NCBI RefSeq assembly: GCF_000024205.1
Contig: NC_013216.1
Span: forward strand, 186,001 to 250,000
Length of the DNA stretch: 64,000 nt
Reading direction: 5' to 3'
DNA from: Desulfofarcimen acetoxidans DSM 771
GTDB taxonomy: Bacteria > Bacillota > Desulfotomaculia > Desulfotomaculales > Desulfofarciminaceae
A program made the position numbers and the translations under genes. Of this stretch, positions 50,578-59,454 are shown in pieces (the first letter of the stretch is position 1; each line of letters begins with the position of its first letter). The notes under the pieces were generated by a model. It did no database searches. It was given only the letters and a program-made list of their open reading frames with translations, and was not told the DNA's origin.

Positions 50578-52053
50578 ATGGAATGTGATATTTATGTTAT
50601 TGGGCTGGGACCTGGGACAAAAGAATATCTGACTTTAGATGCTTGGAACAAGCTGCGTCAGGCGGCTAGAGTTTTTCTTCGTACGGGGATACATCCGATT
50701 GTTCCCTGGCTTAGGGAGAAGGGTATTTTATTTAAGACTTTTGACCATTATTATGATGAAGCAGCGGATTTTTCTCAAGTTTACTTAAGAATTGTTGAGA
50801 CCTTACTGGAAGAAGCCGAAAGAGGTCCTCTGGTGTATGCAGTGCCGGGTCACCCGCTGGTGGCCGAGACATCAGTGGAACTGCTTTTGTCTAAAGCTGT
50901 TCCGGTGGGTAAAACAGTTCATATTGTGCCCTGCGTCAGCTTTTTGGATGTATTGTCGGTAGCCTTAAATATAGACCCGGCTAACGGTCTTCATATTTTG
51001 GACGGCTTACAACTTGACACGCAAAGACCTGTGCCTGACGTGGCTAATATTATTACTCAGGTCTACAGTCGCATAATTGCTTCAGACGTTAAACTTTCGT
51101 TATTTCAGTACTATCCTGATGAGCATTTGATTAAGGTGGTTAAGGCAGCGGGTGTTCCCGGTGAGGAGCGTATTGAGGAGATACCTCTCTATGAGCTGGA
51201 CAGGTTGGATTGGATAGATCACCTGACTAGTGTATATGTTCCCCCCTGTTCTAAAGCAGATATAATTAGTAGTTGTCTTTATCCGCTGGATCCAATAACC
51301 TCCGTAATGGCGGCACTTAGGGCAGAAAACGGCTGTCCCTGGGATAGGGAACAAAACCATCATTCTCTGGGTACATACATGTTGGAAGAGGTTTACGAGG
51401 TGTTGGAAGCTGTTAATGAAGGGGATATGAATAAACTTTGTGAAGAGTTGGGAGACTTATTATTACAGATAGTTTTTCATGCGCAGATATCTCTTGAACA
51501 TAATGGTTTTGATATGAATGACATAATCGCGGTAATAACAGAAAAGATGATCCGTCGTCATCCCCATGTATTTTCAACTGTTCTGGTTAAGGACAGTGCT
51601 GAAGTTTTGGTTAATTGGGAGAAGATTAAAAAAGAAGAGCGCAAGGGGAAAGAGTCTAAATCTAAATTGGATGGGATTCCAAAAGGGTTACCTGCTTTGG
51701 CGAGGGCAGCCAAGGTGCAGTCAAAGGCTGCTTTGGTTGGTTTTGATTGGCCTGATTGCAGTGGCGCTTTATTGAAAGTCGATGAGGAACTTATTGAATT
51801 AAAAGAAGCAATTAGTCTGAGTAATTCTGTACAGATTCAAGGTGAACTGGGTGATCTTTTCTTTGCGGTGGTTAATGTGGCCAGATTGTTAAAAGTGGAC
51901 AGTGAAGCTGCATTAATTGCCACAGTAGAAAAATTTTGCAAGAGGTTTAAGTACATAGAGGAAATGGTAAAAACCTCCGACAAGGAATGGCGGCAATTTA
52001 CTCTTAAGGAATTGGATAACTGGTGGAATGAGGCTAAAAAATTAGGTATGTAA
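50578..52053 (+). CDS. mazG: MazG-family NTP pyrophosphatase with N-terminal tetrapyrrole-methylase domain (YabN)
   Basis: 491 residues. The N-terminal half (about 1-210) is a tetrapyrrole/corrin methylase-like domain (YVIGLGPGTKEYLTLDAW, VYAVPGHPLVAETSVELLL), and the C-terminal half holds two MazG units (first: CPWDREQNHHSLGTYMLEEVYEVLEAV...EELGDLLLQIVFHA; second: DEELIELKEAI...ELGDLFFAVVNVARLLKVD) with the EExxE/ELGD metal sites. The Bacillus homologue YabN has the same fusion. It hydrolyses non-canonical or all NTPs; what the methylase part does is not known. Start ATG after GAGTGAGGGTGTGAAG. In the usual position spoVT-mazG-hup. Confidence 0.94.
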   Translation: MECDIYVIGLGPGTKEYLTLDAWNKLRQAARVFLRTGIHPIVPWLREKGILFKTFDHYYDEAADFSQVYLRIVETLLEEAERGPLVYAVPGHPLVAETSVELLLSKAVPVGKTVHIVPCVSFLDVLSVALNIDPANGLHILDGLQLDTQRPVPDVANIITQVYSRIIASDVKLSLFQYYPDEHLIKVVKAAGVPGEERIEEIPLYELDRLDWIDHLTSVYVPPCSKADIISSCLYPLDPITSVMAALRAENGCPWDREQNHHSLGTYMLEEVYEVLEAVNEGDMNKLCEELGDLLLQIVFHAQISLEHNGFDMNDIIAVITEKMIRRHPHVFSTVLVKDSAEVLVNWEKIKKEERKGKESKSKLDGIPKGLPALARAAKVQSKAALVGFDWPDCSGALLKVDEELIELKEAISLSNSVQIQGELGDLFFAVVNVARLLKVDSEAALIATVEKFCKRFKYIEEMVKTSDKEWRQFTLKELDNWWNEAKKLGM

Positions 52054-52161
52054 GGAAAATTGTACTTATATTTTTTTATTAAGGAAGGAACTGCAAGATT
52101 TTTAGCGAATTAATGCAAATATTGCTCATTTTTAATTCGAAAGAAAATTGGGGGGGTAATT

Positions 52162-52452
52162 ATGAATAAGGCAGATCTAATTTCGAGTGTTGCTGAAGAA
52201 GCGGAATTAACTAAGAAGGATGCTGAAAAAGCTGTTAACGGTGTTTTGAAATGTATTGAGATGGCTCTGGCTAAAGGGGAAAAAGTTCAACTGGTAGGCT
52301 TTGGTACCTTCGATATCAAATACAGAAAAGCACGCAAAGGCAGAAACCCTCAGACCGGTGAAGAGATTGATATCGAGGCAGCTAATGTACCTGTTTTTAA
52401 GGCAGGAAAGGATTTAAGGGATGCGGTGGAAACACTGGAGGTTGCAGAGTAA
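52162..52452 (+). CDS. hup: DNA-binding protein HU
   Basis: 96 residues. [28 protein letters not shown], the beta arm with [42 protein letters not shown], typical HU. It packs and bends the chromosome. The strong GGGGGG/GGAG-type SD and an AT-rich leader suggest high expression. It precedes rqcP, as in Bacillus (hbs is elsewhere there, but yabO follows yabN; in many Clostridia hup lies between them). Confidence 0.97.
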   Translation: MNKADLISSVAEEAELTKKDAEKAVNGVLKCIEMALAKGEKVQLVGFGTFDIKYRKARKGRNPQTGEEIDIEAANVPVFKAGKDLRDAVETLEVAE

Positions 52453-52498
52453 CAGTAATAAAAGGTAAGAATAAACCTGGTGAACGGTAGGTTGAACA

Positions 52499-52759
52499 AT
52501 GCGCTTAGATAAGTTTCTTAAAGTATCTCGCGTAATTAAGAGAAGAACCCTGGCCAAAGAGGTTTGTGATAGAGGACAGGCAACTTTAAACTCGCGCGTT
52601 GCTAAAGCAGGCAGCGAAGTAAAGGCCGGCGATATTTTAGAGATAAATTTCGGGACCAGAAAAATAAAATTGGAAATTCTTTTGGTTTTGTCCAATGTCC
52701 CTGCAAAAGAGGCTTCTACCATGTATTCTATATTAGAAGATATCCGGCTGGATTTCTAG
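52499..52759 (+). CDS. rqcP: S4-domain RNA-binding protein RqcP (YabO)
   Basis: 86 residues, a single S4 fold: MRLDKFLKVSRVIKRRTLAKEVCDRGQATLNSRVAKAGSEVKAGDILEINFG. RqcP works with RqcH in ribosome quality control, stabilising tRNA on the 50S subunit during alanine tailing. Start ATG 52499 just after a GGTAGG-type site. It lies 46 bases after hup and in the YabO position before spoIID/yabP. Full length. Confidence 0.94.
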   Translation: MRLDKFLKVSRVIKRRTLAKEVCDRGQATLNSRVAKAGSEVKAGDILEINFGTRKIKLEILLVLSNVPAKEASTMYSILEDIRLDF

Positions 52760-52817
52760 CCGGATATTTTTTTTGCTCCTGTAAAAAATAAAGTAAAAGA
52801 AGTTAAGGAGGAAAAAT

Positions 52818-53768
52818 ATGAGTAGAAGACAAATGCATTTTTTGCTGGTAACTGTTTTAATTCTGAACAGCCTTTTCTTTTATGGCTGCAGCAGCAGCTC
52901 TGTCAGAAAACCTTCACCTGAAAGATTAAAGAAAGAACCTACTATTAGCTTGTACGTTAAAGAGACTGGTCAAAAGAAGCAGTTGAAGATGGAGGAATAT
53001 GTAGCCGGCGTAGTAGCGGCGGAGATGGAGACGAACTGGCCTATCAACGCTCTGGCTGCCCAGGCAATAATAGCCCGTACCTATACTATGAAAAATATGG
53101 AGACAGGAAAAATTAAGAAGCTGCATGGCACCGATGCCTCTACGGATATAGAGGAGTTTCAAGCTTATGATGCAGCTAAGATAAATAGTAATGTCCGCAA
53201 AGCTGTACGTATGACCAGAGGGCAGGTAATAACTTATAAGGGGAAATATCCTAACGCCTGGTTTAGTGCCTGTTGTGGCGGCATTACAGCTTCCGCGCAG
53301 GAAGGGTTGGCCTTTACTCAGGAAGCCACCCCATATATTAAGGCTGGAGTGAGGGATAATTGTTTATCCATAACAGTGCCTGAGAACAGGCACTGGCAGG
53401 CAAGTGTGCCTAAAGAAAAGGTGTTGGCCGCGGTGCGGCAATTGACAGGTGCAAACCCGGGTTCATTGGCACCGGTTAAAATAACGGAAAAAGGCGATTC
53501 AGGCCGTGCTGTAAAAATAAAGCTGGGCGATACCGAATTGGGCGGACCGGCCTTGCGCAATGCTGTTGGCAGTGATGTTGTAAGGTCCATACTTTTAAAC
53601 CGCTTATTTATGCAGGGTAATAATGTGGTTTTTACCGGGAAAGGCTTTGGCCACGGGGTTGGTTTGTGTCAGTGGGGGGCCAATCTAATGGCCCAGAAAG
53701 GCAAAGGACCGGAGGATATTATTAATTTTTATTATCAGGGAGTGCAAATTGAAAAAAAATGGGAATAA
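52818..53768 (+). CDS. spoIID: SpoIID/LytB-domain protein
   Basis: 316 residues. A lipoprotein-type signal (ILNSLFFYGCSSSS, C25) is followed by the SpoIID domain: ISLYVKETGQKKQLKMEEYVAGVVAAEMETNWPINALAAQAIIARTYTM, CCGGITASAQE, and the C-terminal GKGFGHGVGLCQWGANLMAQKG motif. SpoIID is a lytic transglycosylase acting on peptidoglycan during engulfment; the main spoIID lies elsewhere in Bacillus, so this may be the SpoIID paralogue that Clostridia keep in the yab block. Lipid anchoring replaces the usual transmembrane N-terminus. AAGGAGG precedes the ATG; a strong terminator follows. Confidence 0.9.
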   Translation: MSRRQMHFLLVTVLILNSLFFYGCSSSSVRKPSPERLKKEPTISLYVKETGQKKQLKMEEYVAGVVAAEMETNWPINALAAQAIIARTYTMKNMETGKIKKLHGTDASTDIEEFQAYDAAKINSNVRKAVRMTRGQVITYKGKYPNAWFSACCGGITASAQEGLAFTQEATPYIKAGVRDNCLSITVPENRHWQASVPKEKVLAAVRQLTGANPGSLAPVKITEKGDSGRAVKIKLGDTELGGPALRNAVGSDVVRSILLNRLFMQGNNVVFTGKGFGHGVGLCQWGANLMAQKGKGPEDIINFYYQGVQIEKKWE

Positions 53769-53795
53769 AAAAGGCGGCGTTTGCCGCCTTTTTTA
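53767..53795 (+). terminator. spoIID terminator
   Basis: AAAAAAGGCGGC (53767-53778), loop GTTT, GCCGCCTTTTTT. Perfect 12-pair stem ending in T-run. Confidence 0.93.
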
Positions 53796-53871
53796 TTCAT
53801 AATCTCACTGCGTGATAAATAGGTATGAAAGGAGGATCTGTATTTTAGTATAAAATCAGGAGGCTAATAAA

Positions 53872-54147
53872 GTGGAAAAACAAGCTAAAAATAAAATGAT
53901 ACTGACTGATCGTAAGCACCTGGTTTTAGAGGGTGTACAACAGGTAGGCAGTTTTGATGAAAAAGCTATCAGCCTGGATACTAACCTGGGTTTTCTGCAA
54001 TTAAAAGGTGAGGATCTGCACATTACTCATTTGAATTTAGACGAAGGAAATTTAATAGTAGAGGGTTTTATCTCTTCAATAGAGTTTTTAGAGGTGCGCT
54101 CAGCTAAAGGAAAAGGCAAGGGTGTTTTAAGTCGTCTACTCAAATAA
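53872..54147 (+). CDS. yabP: Sporulation protein YabP
   Basis: 91 residues (about 100 in Bacillus). NKMILTDRKHLVLEGVQQVGSFDEKAISLDTNLGFLQLKGEDLHITHLNLDEGNLIVEGFI matches YabP, a member of the YabP/YqfC family needed for sporulation. A GTG/TTG start after AGGAGG at 53872. The gene pair yabP-yabQ is kept in the usual order, separated by 36 bases, and expressed together in the mother cell. Confidence 0.93.
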   Translation: MEKQAKNKMILTDRKHLVLEGVQQVGSFDEKAISLDTNLGFLQLKGEDLHITHLNLDEGNLIVEGFISSIEFLEVRSAKGKGKGVLSRLLK

Positions 54148-54183
54148 TATAAAAGCGGAGATTAGACGTAAAGGAGAGCGGGC

Positions 54184-54729
54184 ATGCCATTAAGTGAACA
54201 GATCTATGCTTTTCTGGTAATAGTCTTAACCGGTATTGCATCGGGCTTTTGTTATGATTTTTATGTAACGCTTAAAACGAGTTGTAAATTTAAAAAAATA
54301 GCCATTGGTATCGGAGATTTGCTGTTTTGGTTGACACTAACTGCTTTAATCTTCAGTTTGCTGATAGTCAGCAATTACGGAGAAATACGTTTGTATGTTT
54401 TTATAGCGCTGGGGTTGGGACTGCTCATATATTTTAAAATACTAAGCAAAAATATGATTAATTTGTTATATAAGTTATTTTATTTAATAGAAAAACTCTG
54501 GCGCCTAACAGTAAAAGTAGGTTGCTTTCTTTTTAAAGTGATTATCTTGCCTCTTGTTATAATAAAAAAAATTATATTTTATCCCCTTAATATTATAGTC
54601 AATATTATTTGTAAAATTAAACTTTTGTTTTATAAAGCGATAAGACAAATATTATACCGACCGGCTATAGCGCTAAAATCTCGTATAAAGAAGATAATTA
54701 ACGGCATATTCAAAAGAAAACCTAAGTGA
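54184..54729 (+). CDS. yabQ: Sporulation protein YabQ
   Basis: 181 residues, mostly hydrophobic: helices at about 8-25, 45-65, 68-85 and a long basic C-terminal part. The N-terminus SEQIYAFLVIVLTGIASGFCYDFYVTLK is diagnostic of YabQ. YabQ is a mother-cell membrane protein needed for cortex formation. GGAGAG precedes the ATG. The C-terminal half is very rich in Lys and Ile, with almost no Asp/Glu. Confidence 0.92.
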   Translation: MPLSEQIYAFLVIVLTGIASGFCYDFYVTLKTSCKFKKIAIGIGDLLFWLTLTALIFSLLIVSNYGEIRLYVFIALGLGLLIYFKILSKNMINLLYKLFYLIEKLWRLTVKVGCFLFKVIILPLVIIKKIIFYPLNIIVNIICKIKLLFYKAIRQILYRPAIALKSRIKKIINGIFKRKPK

Positions 54730-54937
54730 GTTTCTGACAATTAATAAAACAACAAATTGAAAAAGAAAAATATCTGGCTATTTTTTGAAGGAATAATAGT
54801 TTTCGCGTAGAAACACTTTAGGTAGTTTATTTGAAGTTTGATGGTTTTAAATATAACACAGGTTGTAGATATTTTGATTAACGATCTTTATCAGAGTGTA
54901 CGGATTGAGTATTTAGATTCGAGGAGTGGAAAACGTA

Positions 54938-55306
54938 ATGATATCATCATCGCAGCAGGAAAGAAATATGTATATTCCACCCAAGGGTGACCAGCAGAAA
55001 AAAGTCAGCTTTCGTTTAACAAAGAATAAAATACCTCTTATCGTTGGGATTATAATGGCTCTTTATTTAGGTTTGTCTTTAGTTAACCAGTTTAATAAGC
55101 TGCAATTAATACATAATGACCTAGAGGTGATGCAAAAAGAAGTAGATAGTTTAAAAACAAAAAATCAATCTCTCAGGGAAGAGTTGAAGAATGTGCAGTC
55201 CAATGCCTATATTGAACAAGTGGCACGTGAAAAGTTGGGTTTGGTTAAGCCCGGAGAAAAAAGGATTGTACCCGTTGATAAGAACCAGCCTCAAATACCG
55301 GATTAG
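54938..55306 (+). CDS. divIC: Cell-division protein DivIC/FtsB family
   Basis: 122 residues. N-terminal polar region, one membrane helix (about 30-50, KIPLIVGIIMALYLGLSLVNQF), then a coiled coil (about 55-95: LIHNDLEVMQKEVDSLKTKNQSLREELKNVQSN) and the FtsB-like motif AREKLGLVKPGEK. DivIC forms a complex with FtsL and DivIB at the septum. Two starts are possible; I prefer the ATG at 54938, about 12 bases after GAGGAG, because the GTG at 54926 overlaps that site. Confidence 0.93.
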   Translation: MISSSQQERNMYIPPKGDQQKKVSFRLTKNKIPLIVGIIMALYLGLSLVNQFNKLQLIHNDLEVMQKEVDSLKTKNQSLREELKNVQSNAYIEQVAREKLGLVKPGEKRIVPVDKNQPQIPD

Positions 55307-55394
55307 AAAAAAGATTATCCTTTTTCGTTATAATAACTGCGCAGAAGTCAGAGTTGAAACTGAAACTTTTGGATAAAAGATTAAGCAAAGTTTC

Positions 55395-55424
55395 TTGACA
55401 CTTTTCCCTTGTTCCGCATATAAT
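55395..55424 (+). promoter_or_regulatory. Consensus sigma-A promoter of yabR
   Basis: TTGACA (55395-55400), 18-base spacer, TATAAT (55419-55424); both boxes perfect. It lies 42 bases before the yabR start. Confidence 0.9.
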
Positions 55425-55466
55425 TACGATAATTGTACTGGGTTTAAGGGGGAGTTTTTTTTTAAT

Positions 55467-55871
55467 ATGTCAATCGTAGTAGGGAGCATATTGGAAGGTG
55501 TGGTTACCGGAATTACCAGTTTCGGAGCCTTTGTAGGATTGGCTGATGGACAAACAGGTCTGGTACATATTTCTGAGGTTGCTGAGGCGTATGTTAAAGA
55601 TGTAAACGAGTTTTTAAGAATCGGTGATAAGGTTAAGGTTAAAGTTGTTGCCGTTGATGTTAAAGGCAAGATAGGTTTATCAATCAAGCGTGCTAAGGTT
55701 ACTGCTTCTTATGACAGGCGTAAGAAATCTGTTTCTTTCGAGGACAGGTTGTCGAAATTCCTTAAAGACAGTGATGAGAGACAGCAGGATTTAAAGAAAA
55801 TAATTGACTCGAAACGCGGCGGCAGGGGTGCTGCAAAGCGTGCTTCTGTGGTGGTAACCAATAAGAAATGA
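55467..55871 (+). CDS. yabR: S1 RNA-binding domain protein YabR
   Basis: 134 residues from ATG 55467; an earlier in-frame TTG at 55395 is part of the promoter and cannot be the start. Residues 3-73 form a complete S1 domain (GSILEGVVTGITSFGAFVGLADGQTGLVHISEVAEAYVKDVNEFLRIGDKVKVKVVAVDVKGKIGLSIKRA); the rest is basic and disordered. YabR binds RNA, possibly as part of translation or RNA decay; its exact role is not settled. AAGGGGGA is upstream. Position before ppx and spoIIE is the conserved one. Confidence 0.93.
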   Translation: MSIVVGSILEGVVTGITSFGAFVGLADGQTGLVHISEVAEAYVKDVNEFLRIGDKVKVKVVAVDVKGKIGLSIKRAKVTASYDRRKKSVSFEDRLSKFLKDSDERQQDLKKIIDSKRGGRGAAKRASVVVTNKK

Positions 55872-55924
55872 TAATGCATTCCTTTATAGGAATGTTTTTT
55901 ATTGTATATAACCAGTGGGGTGAA

Positions 55925-56848
55925 ATGATGACTATTGTGGGAGCCATTGATATAGGGACTAATTCTACCAGATTATTGGTTGCTGAGATTAGTGAGGCAG
56001 GTAAAATAAGGGTTTTACACAGCGATATGAGGACAACCAGGTTAGGGGAGAATATACGGGAAAGAGTACTGCTCTGGCCAGCGATGGAGCGTACTTTAGA
56101 AGTTTTGAAAAAATTTATACGGGATGCCGTAGATTTAAATGTTGCATGCGTAATTTTAGCCGCTACAAGTGCGGTAAGGGATGCTGCAAATAAAGAAGAA
56201 TTTATTAGTTTGATCAAGCGGGAAACTGGTCATGAGATTAACATATTATCCGGAGCGGAGGAGGCCAGGCTTAGTTATCTTGGTGTTGTATCCGGTTTGG
56301 ATAATAATTACGAGCAGGTAACAGTTATGGATGTGGGTGGAGGCAGCACTGAGTTTACCTGGTCAGCCCCCAAAGGCCTGGTTTTTAAGAGTTTCAATGT
56401 TGGCGCTGTGCGTATGACTGAAAGTAATGATAGCTATGAGCAAATTTATGATAACTTATCTAATCAGATTAAATTAGCGGGGGAAAGCCTCATGCCGGAA
56501 GAGACTGCCTCTTTGCCAACCGCTTTGGTTGGCGTTGGCGGCACGGTTACGACTATGGCGGCCATTAGGCTCGGGCTGAGGGTATATAATCCCGAGTTGG
56601 TGCATGGCAGCAAGCTAAATATAGGGGATGTTTCGGCAATCTTGAATTTATTGATAGGATGTGATTTGGAGGCCAGAAAGCAAATATATGGTCTGCAGCC
56701 TGAGCGGGCAGATATTATTATAGCCGGAGTAAGAATTGTACATTGTGCCATGACTATTTTAAAACAAGCAGTTATTACTGTAAGCGAATCGGATATTCTT
56801 CATGGGCTGGCCCTCGCGGCAGCAAATATTGTCGAAATAAAATTATAA
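55925..56848 (+). CDS. Ppx/GppA-family exopolyphosphatase
   Basis: 307 residues from ATG 55925 (GGGGTGAA upstream); an earlier in-frame start would add 19 unrelated residues. The actin-like ATPase fold shows TIVGAIDIGTNSTRLLVAEI (P-loop 1), LAATSAVRDAANK, ILSGAEEARLSYLGVV, MDVGGGSTEF and GVGGTVTTMAA. The enzyme degrades polyphosphate or pppGpp. At 307 residues it lacks the C-terminal HD domain of long Ppx proteins, the short form common in Firmicutes. Its last codons include a Spo0A box used by spoIIE. Confidence 0.92.
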   Translation: MMTIVGAIDIGTNSTRLLVAEISEAGKIRVLHSDMRTTRLGENIRERVLLWPAMERTLEVLKKFIRDAVDLNVACVILAATSAVRDAANKEEFISLIKRETGHEINILSGAEEARLSYLGVVSGLDNNYEQVTVMDVGGGSTEFTWSAPKGLVFKSFNVGAVRMTESNDSYEQIYDNLSNQIKLAGESLMPEETASLPTALVGVGGTVTTMAAIRLGLRVYNPELVHGSKLNIGDVSAILNLLIGCDLEARKQIYGLQPERADIIIAGVRIVHCAMTILKQAVITVSESDILHGLALAAANIVEIKL

Positions 56849-56895
56849 TAATTAACCCAAAAATGACAAAATATTCCCATACTATTGTATATAAT
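56830..56895 (+). promoter_or_regulatory. spoIIE promoter with Spo0A boxes and 21-bp spacer
   Basis: A consensus 0A box TGTCGAA at 56830-56836 (inside the ppx C-terminus) lies 26 bases before ATGACA (56863-56868), which is separated by 21 bases from TATAAT (56890-56895). The -35 region overlaps a second 0A-like box (TGACAAA, 56864-56870). A sigma-A promoter with 21-bp spacing that needs Spo0A-P is exactly what is known for spoIIE and spoIIG in Bacillus. Confidence 0.85.
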
Positions 56896-56934
56896 AAAAC
56901 TGTTGGTAAATTATATACAAGGGGTGGCCTTATT

Positions 56935-59418
56935 TTGTTCGAAAAAACAGATGCGTACCCTTATTCGAGAGAATATGGCACTAAGAAAACGGCAACTCCT
57001 AAAACAAAGGAGATGTTCTCCGATTATCAATGGTTCCGGTTAAATCAGTTATTCAATTGGAACAGTCTCATGGTATTTATACTAGGTTTCTTTATGGGAC
57101 GGGTTGTTTTACTCGGTGAATTAATGCCTTTTGGACCTGCTTTCGTTTCTGCCGGTCTTTCTCTGGGGTTTGGTCCCGCAGTAGTTTTGGGTGCGGTTGC
57201 AGGCCTTTTTTCCGTATTGCAAGGTATGGAACTGGTGGCCCGTTTCGTAATTATTGTTTGTTTGGTTGGGGTATATTATTCTGTTCCCAAAAATCTACGG
57301 GCTCATCCGGTTGTTTTGCCAGGTGTGGTAGGGGCTGTAGCTCTGGTTGTAAGAACGGTATATCTTTCTATGAGTGATCCGGTACCTTACAATTATGTCA
57401 GTTCGGCTTTTGAAGCCTTTATAGCTGCTCTTTTGTCCTTTGTGTACTTGAGGTCACTCCCGCTGTTGACTTTAGTTTGCGGGGAAAGAACCAAAAAGCT
57501 TTCTGCGGAAAGAGTTTTTTATTTGCTACTGCTGCTCGGCGGCCTAATTGCGGGGTCGGCAGGGATTGGTTATGCTAATATTACTTTGCAGGGTCTTTTA
57601 AGCAGGTTGGTCGTATTGATTGCCGCCTATGCCGGCGGTACGGGAATGGGTGCCGCAGTAGGAGCGCTGGTTGGCGTATTGCCCGGTTTGGTTTTTACAG
57701 CTATGCCCGCTCTGGTAGGGGCCTATTCTTTTGCCGGATTACTGGCCGGTTTCAGCAGACGTTTTGGTAAAGCCGGATCGATTTTGGGTTTTGTCCTGGG
57801 CAATATTATCTTATGTGTCTATATGTCCGGATATGATAGATTAACAGGGGTCCTGGGGGAAACCGGACTGGCATCACTTATCTTTTTTCTGTTGCCTGAC
57901 AGGATAATGAGGTGTTGGTCCAGCTTGCGGACTGAAAATCATATGCCGTTGGTAGATTCAGGAGATAAGGATTGTCCGCAGAATAACCGCTTTAAGGAGA
58001 TTCTGGCCTATCGCATACAAGGCATGGCCACAGTCTTTCAAGAATTATTTAAGAGCTACGAACAGTCTGCTTTAGCAGATTTATCAACTCATGAAGACAG
58101 GAGTCCCCAGGATTTGGTTGATGAGATTGTTCGCAGAGTTTGCGGTGATTGTCCACTGCACCGTATTTGTTGGGAAAAAGACTTTTATCGTACTTACCAG
58201 TATTTGTTGGATATGCTGGCCAGGGCTGAAGCCTCCGATAGCAGGGACTTGGATAATATTCCGCAATTTTTGCGCAGTCGCTGTACCAGAATTAAAGAAC
58301 TGTGGTTGACAGTGCTTTGCTTAAACGAGCTTTATAGTGCGAAAAAATTATGGTTTGGTCGTATGAAGAAGAGCCGGGAAATTATTAGCGAACAGCTCAA
58401 AACCGTATGTCATATTACGGATAAGCTGGTAGAAGAATTGCAAGCGAGCGCCGGATTGTTCGAACATCATGATTTTGATTTGTTAGCATCGCTAAAGGAA
58501 AAAGGCTTGGATATATTTGATGTTTATACAACCCGACAGCCCGGTGGGCATTTAGAAGTTGTTATTAACATGCCTTCTTGCCGTGGAATGATAAACTGTC
58601 GTTATAAAGTAGCACCGGTTTTGACGGAGTTGTTGGGACAACCTTATTCAGTTGTAGGAATGAATTGTTTTTCCCATCAAAAGGGAACCGAGCGAAATAT
58701 CATGGGTCAGGAATCTGCCGGCTACTGCAATTTTAGGCTGTATCCTTCTTTATTATACCGTCTTGAGGTAGGTATGGCCAGATCAGGTAAAGGTGGCAGT
58801 GATATTTGTGGAGACAGTTATTCGGTTGTATATTTAAACCAGGGTAAGGTAGCGTTGATTTTGAGTGATGGCATGGGCAGCGGGGTTTCGGCTGAATTAG
58901 AGAGCAGCATGACAATCAGGCTTTTGGAGAGACTGCTGAAGTCTGGATTGGAACGAGAACCTGCTATCAGAATGGTTAATTCAGTAATGCTAATGCGTTC
59001 AGCAGAAGACAGTTTCGCTACTATTGATTTGGTGATTATTGATTTATGTAACGGGAGCAGTGAGTTTGTTAAAATAGGCGCGCCTCCAGGTTATCTGGTT
59101 CGTGGGAAAAGGGTGGCACCAATAACCTCGTCAGCCTTGCCTATTGGGATTATTGATGATATAGAAATAACTACTGTTGCTAAAACTCTGGTTGACGGGG
59201 ACATGCTGGTTATGGTTACTGACGGTGTAACAGACGCTTGTCGTACCTCTGACCATGAGGAGGACTGGTTGCTTAAGGTTCTGCCTGAGACAAGAAATTT
59301 GCCGCCACAGGAAGTAGCGGAATTTATTATGCAATTGGCACAGACTTGCTCTGAGAAAGACAATAAATACGATGACATGATTGTTATGGCAGTAAGAATT
59401 GAAAAAGAAGGTATATAA
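56935..59418 (+). CDS. spoIIE: Stage II sporulation protein E, SpoIIE
   Basis: 827 residues from the TTG at 56935, which has AAGGGGTGG eight bases before it; the total equals Bacillus SpoIIE. The N-terminal part (about 50-320) has some ten membrane helices; the central part oligomerises and binds FtsZ; the C-terminal PP2C phosphatase domain (about 590-820) has GGSDICGDSYSVVYLNQGKVALILSDGMGSG, FATIDLVIIDL and DMLVMVTDGVTDA with the metal-binding Asp residues. It dephosphorylates SpoIIAA to activate sigma-F in the forespore and helps build the polar septum. An earlier open frame starting at 56743 overlaps ppx and is not used. Confidence 0.97.
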   Translation: MFEKTDAYPYSREYGTKKTATPKTKEMFSDYQWFRLNQLFNWNSLMVFILGFFMGRVVLLGELMPFGPAFVSAGLSLGFGPAVVLGAVAGLFSVLQGMELVARFVIIVCLVGVYYSVPKNLRAHPVVLPGVVGAVALVVRTVYLSMSDPVPYNYVSSAFEAFIAALLSFVYLRSLPLLTLVCGERTKKLSAERVFYLLLLLGGLIAGSAGIGYANITLQGLLSRLVVLIAAYAGGTGMGAAVGALVGVLPGLVFTAMPALVGAYSFAGLLAGFSRRFGKAGSILGFVLGNIILCVYMSGYDRLTGVLGETGLASLIFFLLPDRIMRCWSSLRTENHMPLVDSGDKDCPQNNRFKEILAYRIQGMATVFQELFKSYEQSALADLSTHEDRSPQDLVDEIVRRVCGDCPLHRICWEKDFYRTYQYLLDMLARAEASDSRDLDNIPQFLRSRCTRIKELWLTVLCLNELYSAKKLWFGRMKKSREIISEQLKTVCHITDKLVEELQASAGLFEHHDFDLLASLKEKGLDIFDVYTTRQPGGHLEVVINMPSCRGMINCRYKVAPVLTELLGQPYSVVGMNCFSHQKGTERNIMGQESAGYCNFRLYPSLLYRLEVGMARSGKGGSDICGDSYSVVYLNQGKVALILSDGMGSGVSAELESSMTIRLLERLLKSGLEREPAIRMVNSVMLMRSAEDSFATIDLVIIDLCNGSSEFVKIGAPPGYLVRGKRVAPITSSALPIGIIDDIEITTVAKTLVDGDMLVMVTDGVTDACRTSDHEEDWLLKVLPETRNLPPQEVAEFIMQLAQTCSEKDNKYDDMIVMAVRIEKEGI

Positions 59419-59425
59419 GTTGCTT

Positions 59426-59454
59426 TATACCGCTCTGTGGAGCGGATTTTTTTT
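59426..59454 (+). terminator. spoIIE terminator
   Basis: CCGCTC (59430-59435), loop TGTG, GAGCGG (59440-59445), then A and eight T. Confidence 0.9.
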
